From NCBI GenBank assembly GCA_029449245.1, contig JANATF010000003.1:1426001-1490000 (forward strand): a DNA stretch of 64,000 nt. The letters run 5' to 3'. Positions 24,451 to 35,850 of this stretch are shown here, piece by piece; the stretch's first letter is position 1; each line of letters begins with the position of its first letter. This DNA comes from Mortierella alpina. Lineage: Eukaryota; Mortierellomycota; Mortierellomycetes; Mortierellales; Mortierellaceae. A program made the position numbers and the translations under genes. Under the pieces are notes generated by a model that saw nothing but the letters and a program-made list of their open reading frames with translations, did not search any database and was not told where the DNA came from.

Positions 24451-25386
24451 GACGGTCAATTGTCAAGCTGAAGTCAAAGTGCATGAGGAATTTCATTTCG
24501 GAGTGGACAACACGTTTATCAACGTACAAGCTCTCTACAATGGACCGCACCTGTTTGAACTCACTCAAGCGATTGTTGCCTCTTGCACCATTTGTCAGCA
24601 GCATAACCCTTATACTGCTGCTGCTCGAGCCGAGCCCTAACATCCGATCGAGGCTACCAGACCATTGGCTATTATTGGTCTTGACATTGTTGGTCCTATC
24701 AACCCACAGGCAGAAGATGGTGCCAGATTCATCTTGACTGCAATCGACTACCATACACGATGGCCGATCGCGTTAGCAACCAAGGACGCAAGACGTTGGT
24801 GTCATTTTTATTGAACGAAGTCATTGTGCATTATGGAGTACCTTCTCAGATCATTATTGATCGTGGTTCTGTCTTTACCGATCAACTTACTAGTCTTCTT
24901 TTTGAGAAACTTGGCATTCGCCATGCTCCTACGACCGCCTATAGACCTCAGGCGAATGGGCGTGTCGGACGGATGCATCGTACCATGAAGATGCTACTTG
25001 CGAAGATGACTCGTGAAGATTGAACCACATGGCCATCACAGATCTGGAAAGCATTACTTGCAATGAGGACTTTGGTCAATGAAGCGACCCGATATTCACC
25101 AGCACGACTTTTGTATGGATTTGAACTCACTACCCTAACACAACGGAAGCCAGCCTTGGACAGAGACTTGGATGAACCGGATGAAGACACTTTGAAGGCA
25201 CAGGTGGAAGCAATGGATGTTAACTTGAAACAACTTCGAGAGCAAGCGACGATGAACTCTGCTCGTGATCAAGCACGACAACGGATTCGATATGACACTT
25301 TAGTTCGACCCAGGACGTTTGCTGCGGGGATGTTGAAGAGAAAAGGAGGTCAAGTACCATGGGTCGGTCGGACCATGGCCTTCTAG
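24451..25386 (+). pseudogene. Second, diverged integrase copy in tandem
   Basis: A second copy of the same integrase family follows in the same orientation. It has the finger VHEEFHFGVDNTF...TICQQHNPYTAAARAEP, a TAA, the core GLDIVGPINPQAED, a frameshift near 24795, IIDRGSVFTDQL, YRPQANGRVGRMHR, and a TGA after KMTRED. Protein similarity to the first copy is clearly high, but the DNA differs at many synonymous sites. It is therefore not a fresh tandem duplication; more likely two related elements recombined or one landed in the other. Confidence 0.85.
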
Positions 25387-25737
25387 GCTCTTTGACATGA
25401 TCTGGGCATGCACCGCCGTGCCTAGACTGGCCCCCGGGTCAGCCCCATGGTCTTGTCACTGACTTGGTATTTGTCATCCATGTACACGCACTCAATTCGT
25501 CTTTGATCACATCTTTATTACTTATTCGTGTTTCTCACTCCTCATGGCAGTCTTTTTCATTATCACCATGGATCTGGTGATATCCTTGAAGACAATCCTT
25601 TCCTCTCGTTTGTACATAGCCCATTTTCCGAGAGGTTTTACTGGTGTCTCTTTCTTTCTTATTATGTGGATGTAACTTATAAATAAAGCAACGGGAATTC
25701 CACTTTGGAATCCTCGGACTACTTCATACTTTTGTTT
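25387..25737. other. Spacer between gypsy remnant and inverted repeat
   Basis: A minus-strand frame (25522-26028) runs through here and the adjoining repeat, but I see no family motif and treat it as uncertain. No LTR for the older gypsy-like element was recognised. Confidence 0.35.
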
Positions 25738-25985
25738 CGTGTTTGCACTCCAAATCGCCAAAAGAAATAATGCAGCTGCTCCAGGGCTGATGTATTTGTA
25801 AAATCGGCAATCAAATACGCAAGTGACTGTAGAGCCAAGAAAAATCTTTCCTTTGTGGTTGTGGACGCACAGAAAGCCATAGGAAAAGAGGACGGACATC
25901 AGTAAAGCTGACAGGGCGTGTGCTGAGGCGGATTTTTGAAATGCGCTCCCATTTGATTTTTGAAAACACCATAACTGACACGTAC
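25738..25985 (-). repeat. Dispersed repeat, copy 2 (core in - orientation)
   Basis: The motif CGTGTTTGCACTCCAA... (25738-25768) is in the same orientation as in copy 1, while the core (25780-25985) is the reverse complement of 15917-16093. This copy has about 20 extra bases near 25855-25880 relative to copy 1. It abuts the truncated end of the XPG-like fragment at 26.0 kb. Confidence 0.8.
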
Positions 25986-26009
25986 TAATATTGGTTACTA
26001 ATTCTTCAG

Positions 26010-26393
26010 GGTACGCAAAAAACTTCACCAGAAAGACCTCAGACTGGCCCTAAGAGCCCTTGCCCAGGAACTGCAATCCGGTCATTACGGCACTGTGCGC
26101 TGCACGACGTCAGACTTCCAGTGTGTTCACACACTTCCAGACCAGCCATTCAACACTAACGTGGAACTTATAGTGATATCCTTATGCATCGGCCTGTCAC
26201 CAAGGTGCTGTTGCCGGCGAAAGGCGGCCTCGACCTGACCAGCTGCGAAGACATCCTGAGAGCCTTTCAGATGGACGAGGACCAACTGCAGCTCCTTGCA
26301 GTTGTGTCGACCCCCGACTTCTGCAAGTCTGTCCCCCACTACGGACTTGTCAAGAACCACCGGGCTATCAGAAGGTTGCCGTGCCCCCCCGGG
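26010..26393 (+). pseudogene. Fragment of an XPG/FEN1-like nuclease (relative of the 37.9-kb gene)
   Basis: After an apparent splice acceptor (TTCTTCAG, ending 26009) the reading RALAQELQSGHYGTVRCTTSDF can be aligned with the XPG-I region of the gene at 37.9 kb (LRDGLEAGGVRVCLCETEAD). After a frameshift near 26170 it continues as SDILMHRPVTKVLLP, LTSCEDILRAFQMDEDQLQLLAVVS and VPHYGLVKNHRAIRRL. These match SDLLIYDSITAVLRP, LKPDVLHALDF...LLLYGIIS and VEQLGLARNADIIRTL in order and spacing. The acidic SDxL pair is kept; the later Asp-Tyr is Asp-Phe. The 5' part is cut off by the repeat at 25985 and no RuvC half follows. Similarity was judged by eye. Confidence 0.65.
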
Positions 26394-26399
26394 TAGACC

Positions 26400-27237
26400 T
26401 GCCCGTCTGCAGCACCTACTACAGCAATATCAGAGGACTGTCGGGACTACAGACACCTCAAACTCCTGGTCGATCTTTGAGAAGAAGAAGAAGAAGGAAG
26501 ACGACGACGACGACGACACGGTGCCGAGGTTCAGAATCTCAGCCAGGGCAGCCAGGAATCGCGATAAGGCATGGGAGGTACTTGCATACTGTATTGCACA
26601 AGGGGCTGGCTGTAACATGGACTATTGAATGCATGAGCGCAGGGTAGCTCTGATGTGAGCTTTCAATAGCGTTCGAACCTCGAACCGAGAAGCATCTGAA
26701 ATCAGGTCCGAATACAGATACGAGGCTCTACCAAAGATCCGCTGCGAATATGGGAGGGGGTTAAAGTTTCTGTGCAGGGCAGGCAGGGGCAGCATGCGAG
26801 CCTTTATGTGCACGCAGCATTGGGGACTGTGAAGACAGAGTCTCGCAGCAAGTACCTACAAGGCAGGAGGTATGGGCGGGAATGTGAGAATGTGGTACAA
26901 CCATCTTTAACCCCTGAAGCCCTGAATCATTGATCCGACTCTCGGGCGTTACAGCGAAATGGCCCGTGAGCTGAGCGTTTTGAAGGACTACGGAGGGACT
27001 TTATGATTCGAATATTTCTATAGAAAGTGATGTCAAGGTTTTCCATGTCTACCAATATGAGCGACCATTTTTTTTATGGCGCAGCCCAGTCTCTTTTCAA
27101 AGGTACGCTTTGACTAATGTACAATAACGCAAGCAGGTTGAGGGCGCAGTTATCTTTTGCAAAATTGCAGCTTGCTTGGTGAGGTATTTTTTTTTTTTTG
27201 CGTTGCAGCAGTTCGCCTGCTGAGTCATGCTGGGCGA
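26400..27237. other. Intergenic, possible tail of the nuclease pseudogene
   Basis: A lysine/aspartate-rich microsatellite (GAA then GAC repeats, about 26480-26520) may be the linker of the pseudogene. Nothing else recognised. Confidence 0.4.
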
Positions 27238-27823
27238 TTAAGCGCTACCGTCCTTGTTCTTGCCAAAGGTCAAGGGCGCTCCAATGTCCTTGCCTCGCAG
27301 CTTGACCCCGAGTGCACGCTCGAGCTTTCCGAGGATCTGCTGGTTAGGCACTGCACGGCCAGCCTCGTAATCGTTGATCTGAAAAGAAAAGGGAACAAAA
27401 GGGGGTGTTTTAGCACCATGGAACCAATCACATCGTCACAAGTATAAGACCCGTATTCACTCCCATCGTGTATCGCAGAGCAATATTGAAGACCTGGCTA
27501 CTTACAACCGTCTGCTTCTCATTGACCTTGACGCCGAGCTCCTTCTGGTTCATCTTCTTCTCGATCCTGGCCTTTGCGATGGCCTTCCCCACGTCCATCG
27601 AGACTGCCTTGGGTGCGACAATCTCGTCGGATTCTGCGAGCTTGGCGATCCTGCGGAAGTCCTCGCCGACATGTCCTGCGTTGGTGACAACCTTGCGCTC
27701 AGTAGAGACCACAGCGCCGGCACGGCGGGCTGCGTTGATGTCGGAGGAGGAGCGGGTGACCTTAGCGTGGTCTGAGCGCTTGCGAAGAACGATCTCGTCG
27801 TCCCAACCAACGTTTCCAGACAT
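27238..27823 (-). CDS. mbf1: Multiprotein bridging factor 1 (MBF1)
   Basis: Transcriptional coactivator that bridges TBP and bZIP activators, also linked to ribosome-collision responses. Two exons, 27823-27506 and 27378-27238, give 152 codons, the usual family length. The N-terminal MBF1 domain is seen in [12 protein letters not shown] (start) and [20 protein letters not shown]. The C-terminal helix-turn-helix (Cro/C1 type) is [28 protein letters not shown], continuing in exon 2 as [20 protein letters not shown], and the conserved end [10 protein letters not shown] is present. The splice sites (GTAAGT donor, TTTTCAG acceptor) keep the frame exactly. No oddities. Confidence 0.97.
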
Positions 27824-28125
27824 GTTTGAAAGAGAGGGTATGTGTGTTCTGGGAGTAAAAGGGAAGGGAAATGATGAAGATTGAAAAAGAGCGGAAAGGG
27901 CGGGTGAGTGGGAAGGATGAGTAGTGCAAGTGTGAATGGAAAAGGAAGAGAAATGCAAGGGATGATGAATGTCCTTTTATATGTGCGTCAAGGTTCGAGC
28001 CGAGCTGCGGTCAGACGCTCAAAAAATCCAATCGATCCATTTGATAAGAGGGGCTTTGTTGACATCATCGAGAACTTTGATCTGGCGCCTGGATTACGCC
28101 GCAGCATTTACTACGATGACTACAG

Positions 28126-31100
28126 TCAGTCCGAAAAGTCCTCGATGGGATCCTCATCGTGGACAACCTCATACGCTACTTGACTGTACAATTGCTGCTG
28201 TTGCTGCCCCTGCCGGCCTCCACTATCCCTGCTGAACCCAGCTCGTGGCCTTGACCTATTGTCAAGCCCACCAATGTCGCTGACGATCTCATCCGTGCCG
28301 CCTGGGACACCTTCACTGACAGAAGGCGCTATGTCTTCCATAAACCCCTCGTCGCCCTCGCCAAACTCCTTCTTCATCATTCCAACCTTCTTGCCATAGT
28401 TGCCTGCTCCTGTGCGAACAAAATTCTTGGAGCTGGGACGCAGTGACTTGTTGAAGATGGGCATGTAAGGATTGATGTTTGCACACTTGTGAAGCATAGG
28501 GACCAGCTCCTCGCGGATGACAGCTTTTGGGATGAAACCTACATGCGGATGCAAAGGGCAATTGTGTCAATAACAGGTGCCTTCCCTTCTGCCTCCTGGC
28601 CGATCTGGCACCCGTGGCCTTTCATGATACTATTCGCAATTTTCCTGTTCTTACCTGGTCCGGTAATATGCCCTGACGAGAGTCCTTGAGCCTCATCTCC
28701 CGCCAAGTCCGATGCAACCTCCGAAAACATGGCGTCGTTGGCGCGTGTAGTCCTGTTCACGGCAAAGATCTCTGGCCACCAGTGCTTCTTCTGACCACTA
28801 CCGCCGCTACTGAACGAAGCCGTCGGACCAGCCGAGGTCGGTGCGAAAAGCAAGCCACGGACGGCAAGCGAGGTCATGTATGGCTGCATCTGCACCATCT
28901 GCGTATAACTGCTGCTGCTGCCTGCACCGGTGGTCATTTGATCGGCAACACACAAGTATTCGATAGCTGTAAGGCACTCGTCAATAGTAGACATGTGCCT
29001 GGTGTAGTTTTGATGGAGCATGAGGGTGTACAAGTCGGGGTCTATAGGCAACTTTTCAATCAAATCCTACAAAGTAGAACAACGCAGCCATGGCTATATT
29101 AGTGCCGGATATCATACCAATCAATCTAGTGTGTTGATGCTATTACCTTCTCAGGATTGAATCGCAGAGGCGGTCGTCGCTTGTTCCATGCTTGAGGCGG
29201 AACCTTTACAATGTCGCTGTCAAACTGCACCGGCGACGCGCTCCAATCGCCTAGAGAAAGAAGCAAGTCCCAATATCAGCTCTGAGCAATGCGGTCGCTA
29301 TGAAGAGCACCTGTCCTCGACTTACGCCTGTTGTAAAGCACTTTAGCCACTGCGTGGAATATGCCCAGCGACGAGTCTTGTCCTAGAATCATTCTGCAGA
29401 AGCAGGATGTAGGATAGTGTGATGTTTGTCAGATTGCTGTCATGTGGTTCAATTCCGGCAAGAGGAAACCATGACAGGCGTTCATACGTATTTTCGGTGT
29501 CTACGAGTCCTTGCTTTTCCTCCTCCAGTTTCATTGCTGCCTCCCGATACCGCCTCCGCTTTTTGGTAGGAAGATAGCACAAAAACTGGAGCGAATTGAT
29601 GACTGCTCGAATATCTCCATCATGAATCTCGATCAATTGGTCCATTTCCGCTGTATCCGGTGCGCATGTACTCGTCGTCTTGAACTCTTTATCCACCAAT
29701 TTCCGAAGCGCCTTCTTCATAAATGTGGGCGCAATGGGATTAAACCTAATGGCAAGACGTTCAAAGCGGATTAATTCCAACTGGCCTGGAGCACACTAGT
29801 GTCATCGATATCAAATCCCACCATCACATACTTGATCTGCTTGATCTTGCCGTTGTCGCGACCTCCAGAGTCGATTCTGTCCAGTATTGTTGACGGCAGT
29901 AGCGTCCTGATCGTCAACGCAGGATCTCGACTCTCCTGTGAACTTGAAAACAAGAGCTCGGTGCTTTGCTTGGAAAAGACGTCGCTGACAATGATGACGA
30001 GGACTGAAGATGGACTGCTGTTCCTTGAAATTGCAAATCTGGAAATAGTGTCTTGAAAAATCTTTCGCGAGGAGTATGCTGAGATTGGGGGTAAATCCTC
30101 AATCAAAATGATGTTCTTTTTGCGCGGGCCTGCTGGTGACATTGGTACTACTCGCGTGCCGTCAGTGCCGCTGGTTCCGTTGCCTCCGCCTTGCCGAGAA
30201 ATGTCCTTGAATGCCACCAAAGGGGTGTAGCGATGTGCTCTGGAGAAAAATTCTTGAAATGCATTCATCACCGGGATATATTCTATACGCGTTTTCGGAC
30301 ATATATAGTGCATCAGCAATCACCCCTTCAAGGTGCCGTAACTCACCGCAAGCACCAAAATCACAGTCTAGTAAATAGACAAAGCTGCTGTTACCTTCAT
30401 CGATGGAGCCAGGTCTCCACTTGTCCTGGCCAGGCATCGTCGGTCTCTGGATGACGCTGTTCTCGTTCACAGAGTTAACCCACTCGATGATCTGAAGATC
30501 CATCTCCTGTGCCAGTTTGCGCAGCACGGTTGTCTTTCCTGATCCTGCAGGTCCTGTCAACACTAGTATTGCGCCTCCTGAACCGCCCTGCTGCACGTTG
30601 TTGGGGCTCTATAGGAAAGAGGAACGAGGAACATAACATTAAATAACAACCCTCGTACGTATCCAAGCTATTGTAATTGCGCTGTAAAAGACGCATACCG
30701 TATAAGTCTCGAGCCACTCCCTGACGTTTCCAATCTTTCCCTTGTGAACTGCAACTTCATCAATGTCTGCAGGTGCATACCTCTCCGTCCACTGATCCTC
30801 TTGCTGGCGCGGATCTAATGCCCAGGAGAAAGTCTCTCTTAAAATAATGAAGCGTTTTTACAATAGTGCGCATACCACTCTGTCGCCATCTTACCTGGTT
30901 CTTTCGAGGAAGCAATCGCCGACCGAGCAGACGACGACTTTGCGGCTCTAGTGGACGATGATGAAGAGGACGGCGTGGAGATTGTATCCAAGGGCAAGAA
31001 TTTGATGTTGCTGGCCTTTCTCTTTACTGCAGTGGAGACAGGGCTTGCGTTCGCGGAAGAATTGGCAGCAGTTCGTGCTATTACGGGTGATGCTGCTTTT

Positions 31101-31588
31101 CTTCCCCTCAAAGGCGGTGCCGTCGACGCCGTCGTTGACCTCTGTCCTCGCTCTTTCCCTGTGGCAGTTATGGGCTTGTCTCTGCTCGCAGATATCTTGC
31201 CTTTGCTATTGCTACTGCTGCTAGCTGCTGCTTTCGTCCGTGCCCTTCCTGATCTGGTTTTGACTGGGCTGTCAAATTCGTCCTCGTCCTCGGTGTTGTG
31301 CACGACTTCGTTCTCAGACACGTCCTCGGGCTCACTGATCGTATCTGAAAGTTCGTCCGAGAATTCCACATAAGCCGCTGCCTCTTTGTACATTGATGAT
31401 GTGCTTGCAGCTGAGCGTGCCTTGGCACTGCGCTGCGGCGCCTTTCTCGCCGGAGTCTCTGGCGTTGTGTCCTAGACGAGGTCAAAAAAGGCGTGTTTCT
31501 GGTGAGCGAGAATGGATGGACGTTGTCAGAACGGCGGTGCAGCATTGATGGACCAATTGCCACGCACAGTCTTTCGTTTCGGCGGCAT
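28126..31588 (-). CDS. rad17: RAD17-like checkpoint clamp loader
   Basis: RFC-related AAA+ ATPase that loads the 9-1-1 clamp at damaged DNA. It is intron-rich. A seven-codon first exon (MPPKRKT) joins in phase to DTTPETPARKAPQ at about 31472. A long serine/alanine-rich acidic N-terminus follows. The exon at about 30840-30720 has WTERYAPADIDEVAVHKGKI, the family N-terminal signature. Walker A is GPAGSGKTT near 30560, Walker B IILIEDLPP near 30100. GDIRAVINSLQF near 29600 is the sensor-2 region, and SSLGIFHAVAKVLYNRR near 29350 is typical of RAD17. The C-terminus ends DEDPIEDFSD. Not all exon borders between 29.8 and 29.2 kb were resolved. Its start is about 200 bp from that of the divergent USP gene. 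Confidence 0.92.
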
Positions 31589-31791
31589 GGCAGAAAGGCG
31601 AGCCTAGCTCAGGGTGATGGGAGACTGGTCAGTGGTGCAGAAGCAAGATGGGCGAACGGAGAGTTGGGCGCGACATTGTGCATGCGTAAAGGTCAAAAGA
31701 ATAAGAGTCTACGCGCCATGCAAAGCCACTCGCCGCATCACTCATATGCGCACGTCTCCTCCACAGCTTCGCCGCACTGCCAGCATTCCTC
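31589..31791. promoter_or_regulatory. Divergent promoter region RAD17 / USP
   Basis: 203 bp between two oppositely transcribed start codons, so it must contain both promoters or 5' leaders. No specific element recognised. Confidence 0.5.
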
Positions 31792-34700
31792 ATGGAGACA
31801 ATCATCAAGGGCGTGCTCGCCAAGAGTACCCTGCCGGATAAGGACAAGAGCAAGGTCATCGCCGAGCTGCTGAAACGGACTGCGGGCCAGAGCAAGGCAG
31901 ACGCAACAGTTTTGCTGGACTTCGCCTTGGAACTCAAGTTGTCGGTACGGACCAATACGACGGGAAGGCACTGAAGTCAGAAAAAACAAAGCTCCGCCTT
32001 GTCTTTAGCACGATATCTCACTCCCACACCCCCGTAGGCAACTGCATACAGTGCACTCTTACTGACATCGATCCGTGGTTTGCTCCTACCCCTTAGGGAC
32101 GAAGTCTTCTTGAGAACCAAACAGCGGACCGCATCTTTCTCGCCGTTAGCATAGCCCATCGCGACGTGTTCTGGGCAAAATTCCACAGCGGCTGGCTAGA
32201 GACCATAACATCTGTTACCACGACAGTAAAGATACTTTGGTGGTATCTATTCGGGACGCCCACCAAGCAGGGGAACGAGAACTAATCGAAAACCTTTCGT
32301 GTCAACTTAGTGCCATGATTTCATCAGGAACATCCCTCTCATAATCGCTGTTGTTAAGCGGAAACAAGGTTGGCTAGGATACCGCCAGCATGATGAGCAT
32401 AAGAACAGCTTCCAACAGTCCTACGGTGTTTGTTAACACTTCCAACGTAACATGGTGCTACAGCAATAGCCTTGACCGACGATGAAAAGCAGGAGATCGA
32501 GAGGAACATGGAAATTCTTCAACAATTTGGAGAAACGAAGTGCATCACTGCTGACGAGCCACTGGAGTATGCGCTACAGGTAATCTCACAAGCTACCACC
32601 AACAAGTCAGGATGGCGGCAACAATGACTGACCAATTCCACCCTAATCTAACGCTCCTTCGACAGTGTCTGTTAGTCTTCATGTACACCAGCCTTCCGGA
32701 TACCCGTCCGCTGGCCATGGCCTCCTACATAGAGGTAAGCACTCTTGAGATGGCATAGTTAACCCTACTGATGTACTGTTGTTACTGATGTGCTGATGTT
32801 TCGAGTGTTGCGTTTCCTTTTTTTTTTTTTAGTTTCTAGTGGAGCACTTGGCAATCATGCCTATACCAACCTCATCCAGTCCGGGGAGCGAATCTCTTAT
32901 GGCTAAAGGTGCCATCAATCTGCTAGAACAATGCTGGAGCAACGGGTTCGTTCAATTCTTACCAGTACAGGGCGAAACGGGAACCTGATTCGCGACATGT
33001 TCAAGGAGTGCAGCGAGTAATTAAAAGTCTATCCGTTAGGCTCGATAATGTCTTCATAACGATCCCACTACTGTTTCTGAGGCTTTCGGACGACCAGCGG
33101 GAATGCTCACTTGGCGTCGGATATTTACTGCAGGCCGTACCCGATGTTCATACCTCTGGTAAGGCCCTCAAACAGGTCACTAGGCTGCTCTCCTTCGCGC
33201 TCGCTCTGGGCGTTCGCATTGAATTGGACCTAACAGTTTGATCCGCAATGCACTGCTTTTAGTTGTGGATCCGTTTATCCAGAATCTGGACGTGGCTGTC
33301 CTGTGGAGGCTCGAGTTTACGGTGCAGAGGCTTATCAATTGGCTTGTGACAACTGACATGGCGGGAATAGGTACGCTGAATGATGGTAATAGTAAACACG
33401 ACTATTAGCAATGGACTTACAAGTATATGAACCATAACTACGTCATTTAGGTGTGTGGATCGTGGCCATCATGGATAGTATTGCTTCGCGGGGAGAATTC
33501 GCACTGCTTCGGAAACTGGCAGATGGGAATGCCTACAAGAGTGAGTACCATCAGGTATTTGCGTTTTTAATCATCAACACTTTGAGTAGTCAGTATGCTT
33601 ACACAATACGGTTCGTGTGTGTTTTTGGCCCTCCAGTTGCGAGACAACTTGCGTTCAGGTCACGAAGAAACGATGCGTTCCAGGTACTTAAGTTCCTACT
33701 TATCGGATATCATCACTCGCCTATCCTGTTCCACAACATCTCCAAGGATCTGGTGCCGTTGCTAGTGTCATGTCGAAAATCGCTGGTAAATAAAAATTGT
33801 GGCCTTCGAGCAGAAAAGGTCGATGACTTGATGACAGATTTTAACAACCTAGACAAATGACAATAGGAGGACAGGGCCTTCGCGACCGAAGTGTGCAATC
33901 TGGCACAAACACTCGTCATACACTTTGGTGATTCGGATGATGTGGGGACTAGAGTCCAAAAAGCAAGAAAATATCTCGATCTAGTATGTATTCAACAATC
34001 GGTGTTGAAGACCTTGAAACGCATATCCATCCGACCATTAACCGATAAAACGTATCTTTCTATGCCATCTAGCCCGCAGTGACGAGAGCCGAAGCCCTTC
34101 AGACGATGCAGGACTATTCGTGGAAGAAAGGCCTACAAATCCAGGGTGAGTGCTCATACCTGGATCTTGGAAAGCACATGTCAAATAATTACTCTGACAG
34201 TCCAAATATGTTGAAAATAGGCACCACGGCGGGTTCAAAACGCAAGCCAGCGTTCGTTCAGCCACTAGGAAAAGTCGGCTTGGTCAATCTGGGCAACTCT
34301 TGCTTCATGAACAGCGCTCTCCGGGCTCTATTCTGCTCCTCAGACTTGAGACGAGCAGTACTCGAAGATACTATCGGGTAGGAGAGGCGGTCGTATGACT
34401 CGTTTAGTGACGCAAAAGTGTGTCTCGATCTCTTTGCCTTCAGTTTAACCGTCTCTTGTGGAATGGATAGAGCTGATCCCAAGAAAACGATGACATTACG
34501 TCTTCGAGACACGTTCATTGGGCTGTCCACCTCTCGGCTCTCGATCTTCACGCCTTTGATGCTTTATAAAGCATTACCCGAATGGCTGAATGATGGACAC
34601 CAGCAAGATGCGGCAGAGTTTACACAGTACGTGAGAATTCTGCTTGAGGAAACATTCAGATGGAGTGTAAGTATTCCATATGCAGTAGTCTGATCGCCCC

Positions 34701-35759
34701 TTATGCTTTACCTACCTCGTTGTGTCTGTAGGATCCTTTTTAGTCGTATGGAAGACGAAGATCCGGCCTCTAAGCGTGCGCTCTCATCGTTCCATGGTGC
34801 GATTATCAATCAGATTAAGTGCTCTGTCTGTGGAACAGTGTCATCCAACAAAGAGGACTTCTACCATTTGACCATTCCCTTGCCAAGATCAGGTACAGTT
34901 CACATTCACGCTAGCAAGATGTTCGAAAGGAGAACCGTCTACGTCGTGACTAATAAACCAATATACCTTGAACATGGGTAGAGTCCGCCGATATACAAGA
35001 TGTTGTGGATATCTTCCCATCCATAGAGGACCTTAATGATGAGAATAGTAACAAGTACTTTTGTGACGAGTGCGGCGTCCTACAAAATGCCAAGCGAGTA
35101 AGGGCTTTTCGGATCTTTCTGCAATTCTTCACCTGCACACTGCATTCCTTATAGCTAATGGTCTTTCGACATTATGATCCCTAGTTCACAATGCTAGGAT
35201 CCCTACCACAGAATCTCATTTTGTCGTTGAATCGCTTTGAATTCGACGTCAAGCGGTCTCAGCGGATGAAAATCAGCACCCCTGTAAGCATATGCATCGT
35301 TTTCCATTTCTAATCTTGGTCCTCTCAACTCAACGGTTAATAGCCGAGTGCTGACAATGACAGCTTCCTATGGGGTTGCTCACTATGTTGATATAGATCG
35401 TTATTCGAGAAATGATCCACATCAAGGTCCAAGACTCGCACGAGACACAGGGCTACCAGCTCTATGCGGTTGTGATTCATACTGGCGAATCTGCGCATCA
35501 TGGCCACTACTACACCTATGCCAGGGATGACGATATATTAGCAGCAGGAGCCCAAGGATTAGACCCAGCATCGTCTACGACATGGCTACTCTACAACGAT
35601 ACCAGCATCACGGTCTCGAGCTTCGACGCCATGCAGCAGAAACTGGCAAACAGTCGAACGGATACGCCGTACATGCTTTTTTTCAGAAGAACGGATACAG
35701 CACCTACACAGCAGAAGAGCAATGCAGATTTGTCAAAGATGACAGTCTCCAACCTTTAG
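31792..35759 (+). CDS. Ubiquitin-specific protease, USP35/USP38-like
   Basis: Cysteine deubiquitinase (peptidase C19) with a long helical N-terminal region, as in USP35/USP38. Many short exons. The first begins METIIKGVLAKSTLPDKDKS. Others recognisable include SLLENQTADRIFLAVSIAH (about 32096-32230), FLVEHLAIMPIPTSSSPG (about 32830) and the catalytic part from 34.2 kb. The Cys box is GLVNLGNSCFMNSALRALF (near 34275-34330), followed by LPEWLNDGHQQDAAEFTQYV. Two CxxC pairs follow (CSVCGTVSS, FCDECGVLQNAK), then LILSLNRFEFD. The His box is ESAHHGHYYTYARD near 35490-35525, then WLLYNDTSITVSSFD. Catalytic Cys and His are both present. Several N-terminal exon borders are unresolved, so the span is firm but the splicing is partial. 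Substrates are unknown. Confidence 0.88.
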
Positions 35760-35850
35760 AGATGGCGCAGATAATAAAGTGAGGGTGCATGTGCTTCCCA
35801 ATGTGTTGTGCTGGGGTATCATTCTTTTTTTTTTGGGTGTGTGTGTGTGT

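Noticed and set aside
25522-26028. 168-codon minus-strand ORF across repeat copy 2
   Set aside because: Shares sequence with copy 1 only in the non-coding repeat core; no domain seen, so not called as a gene.
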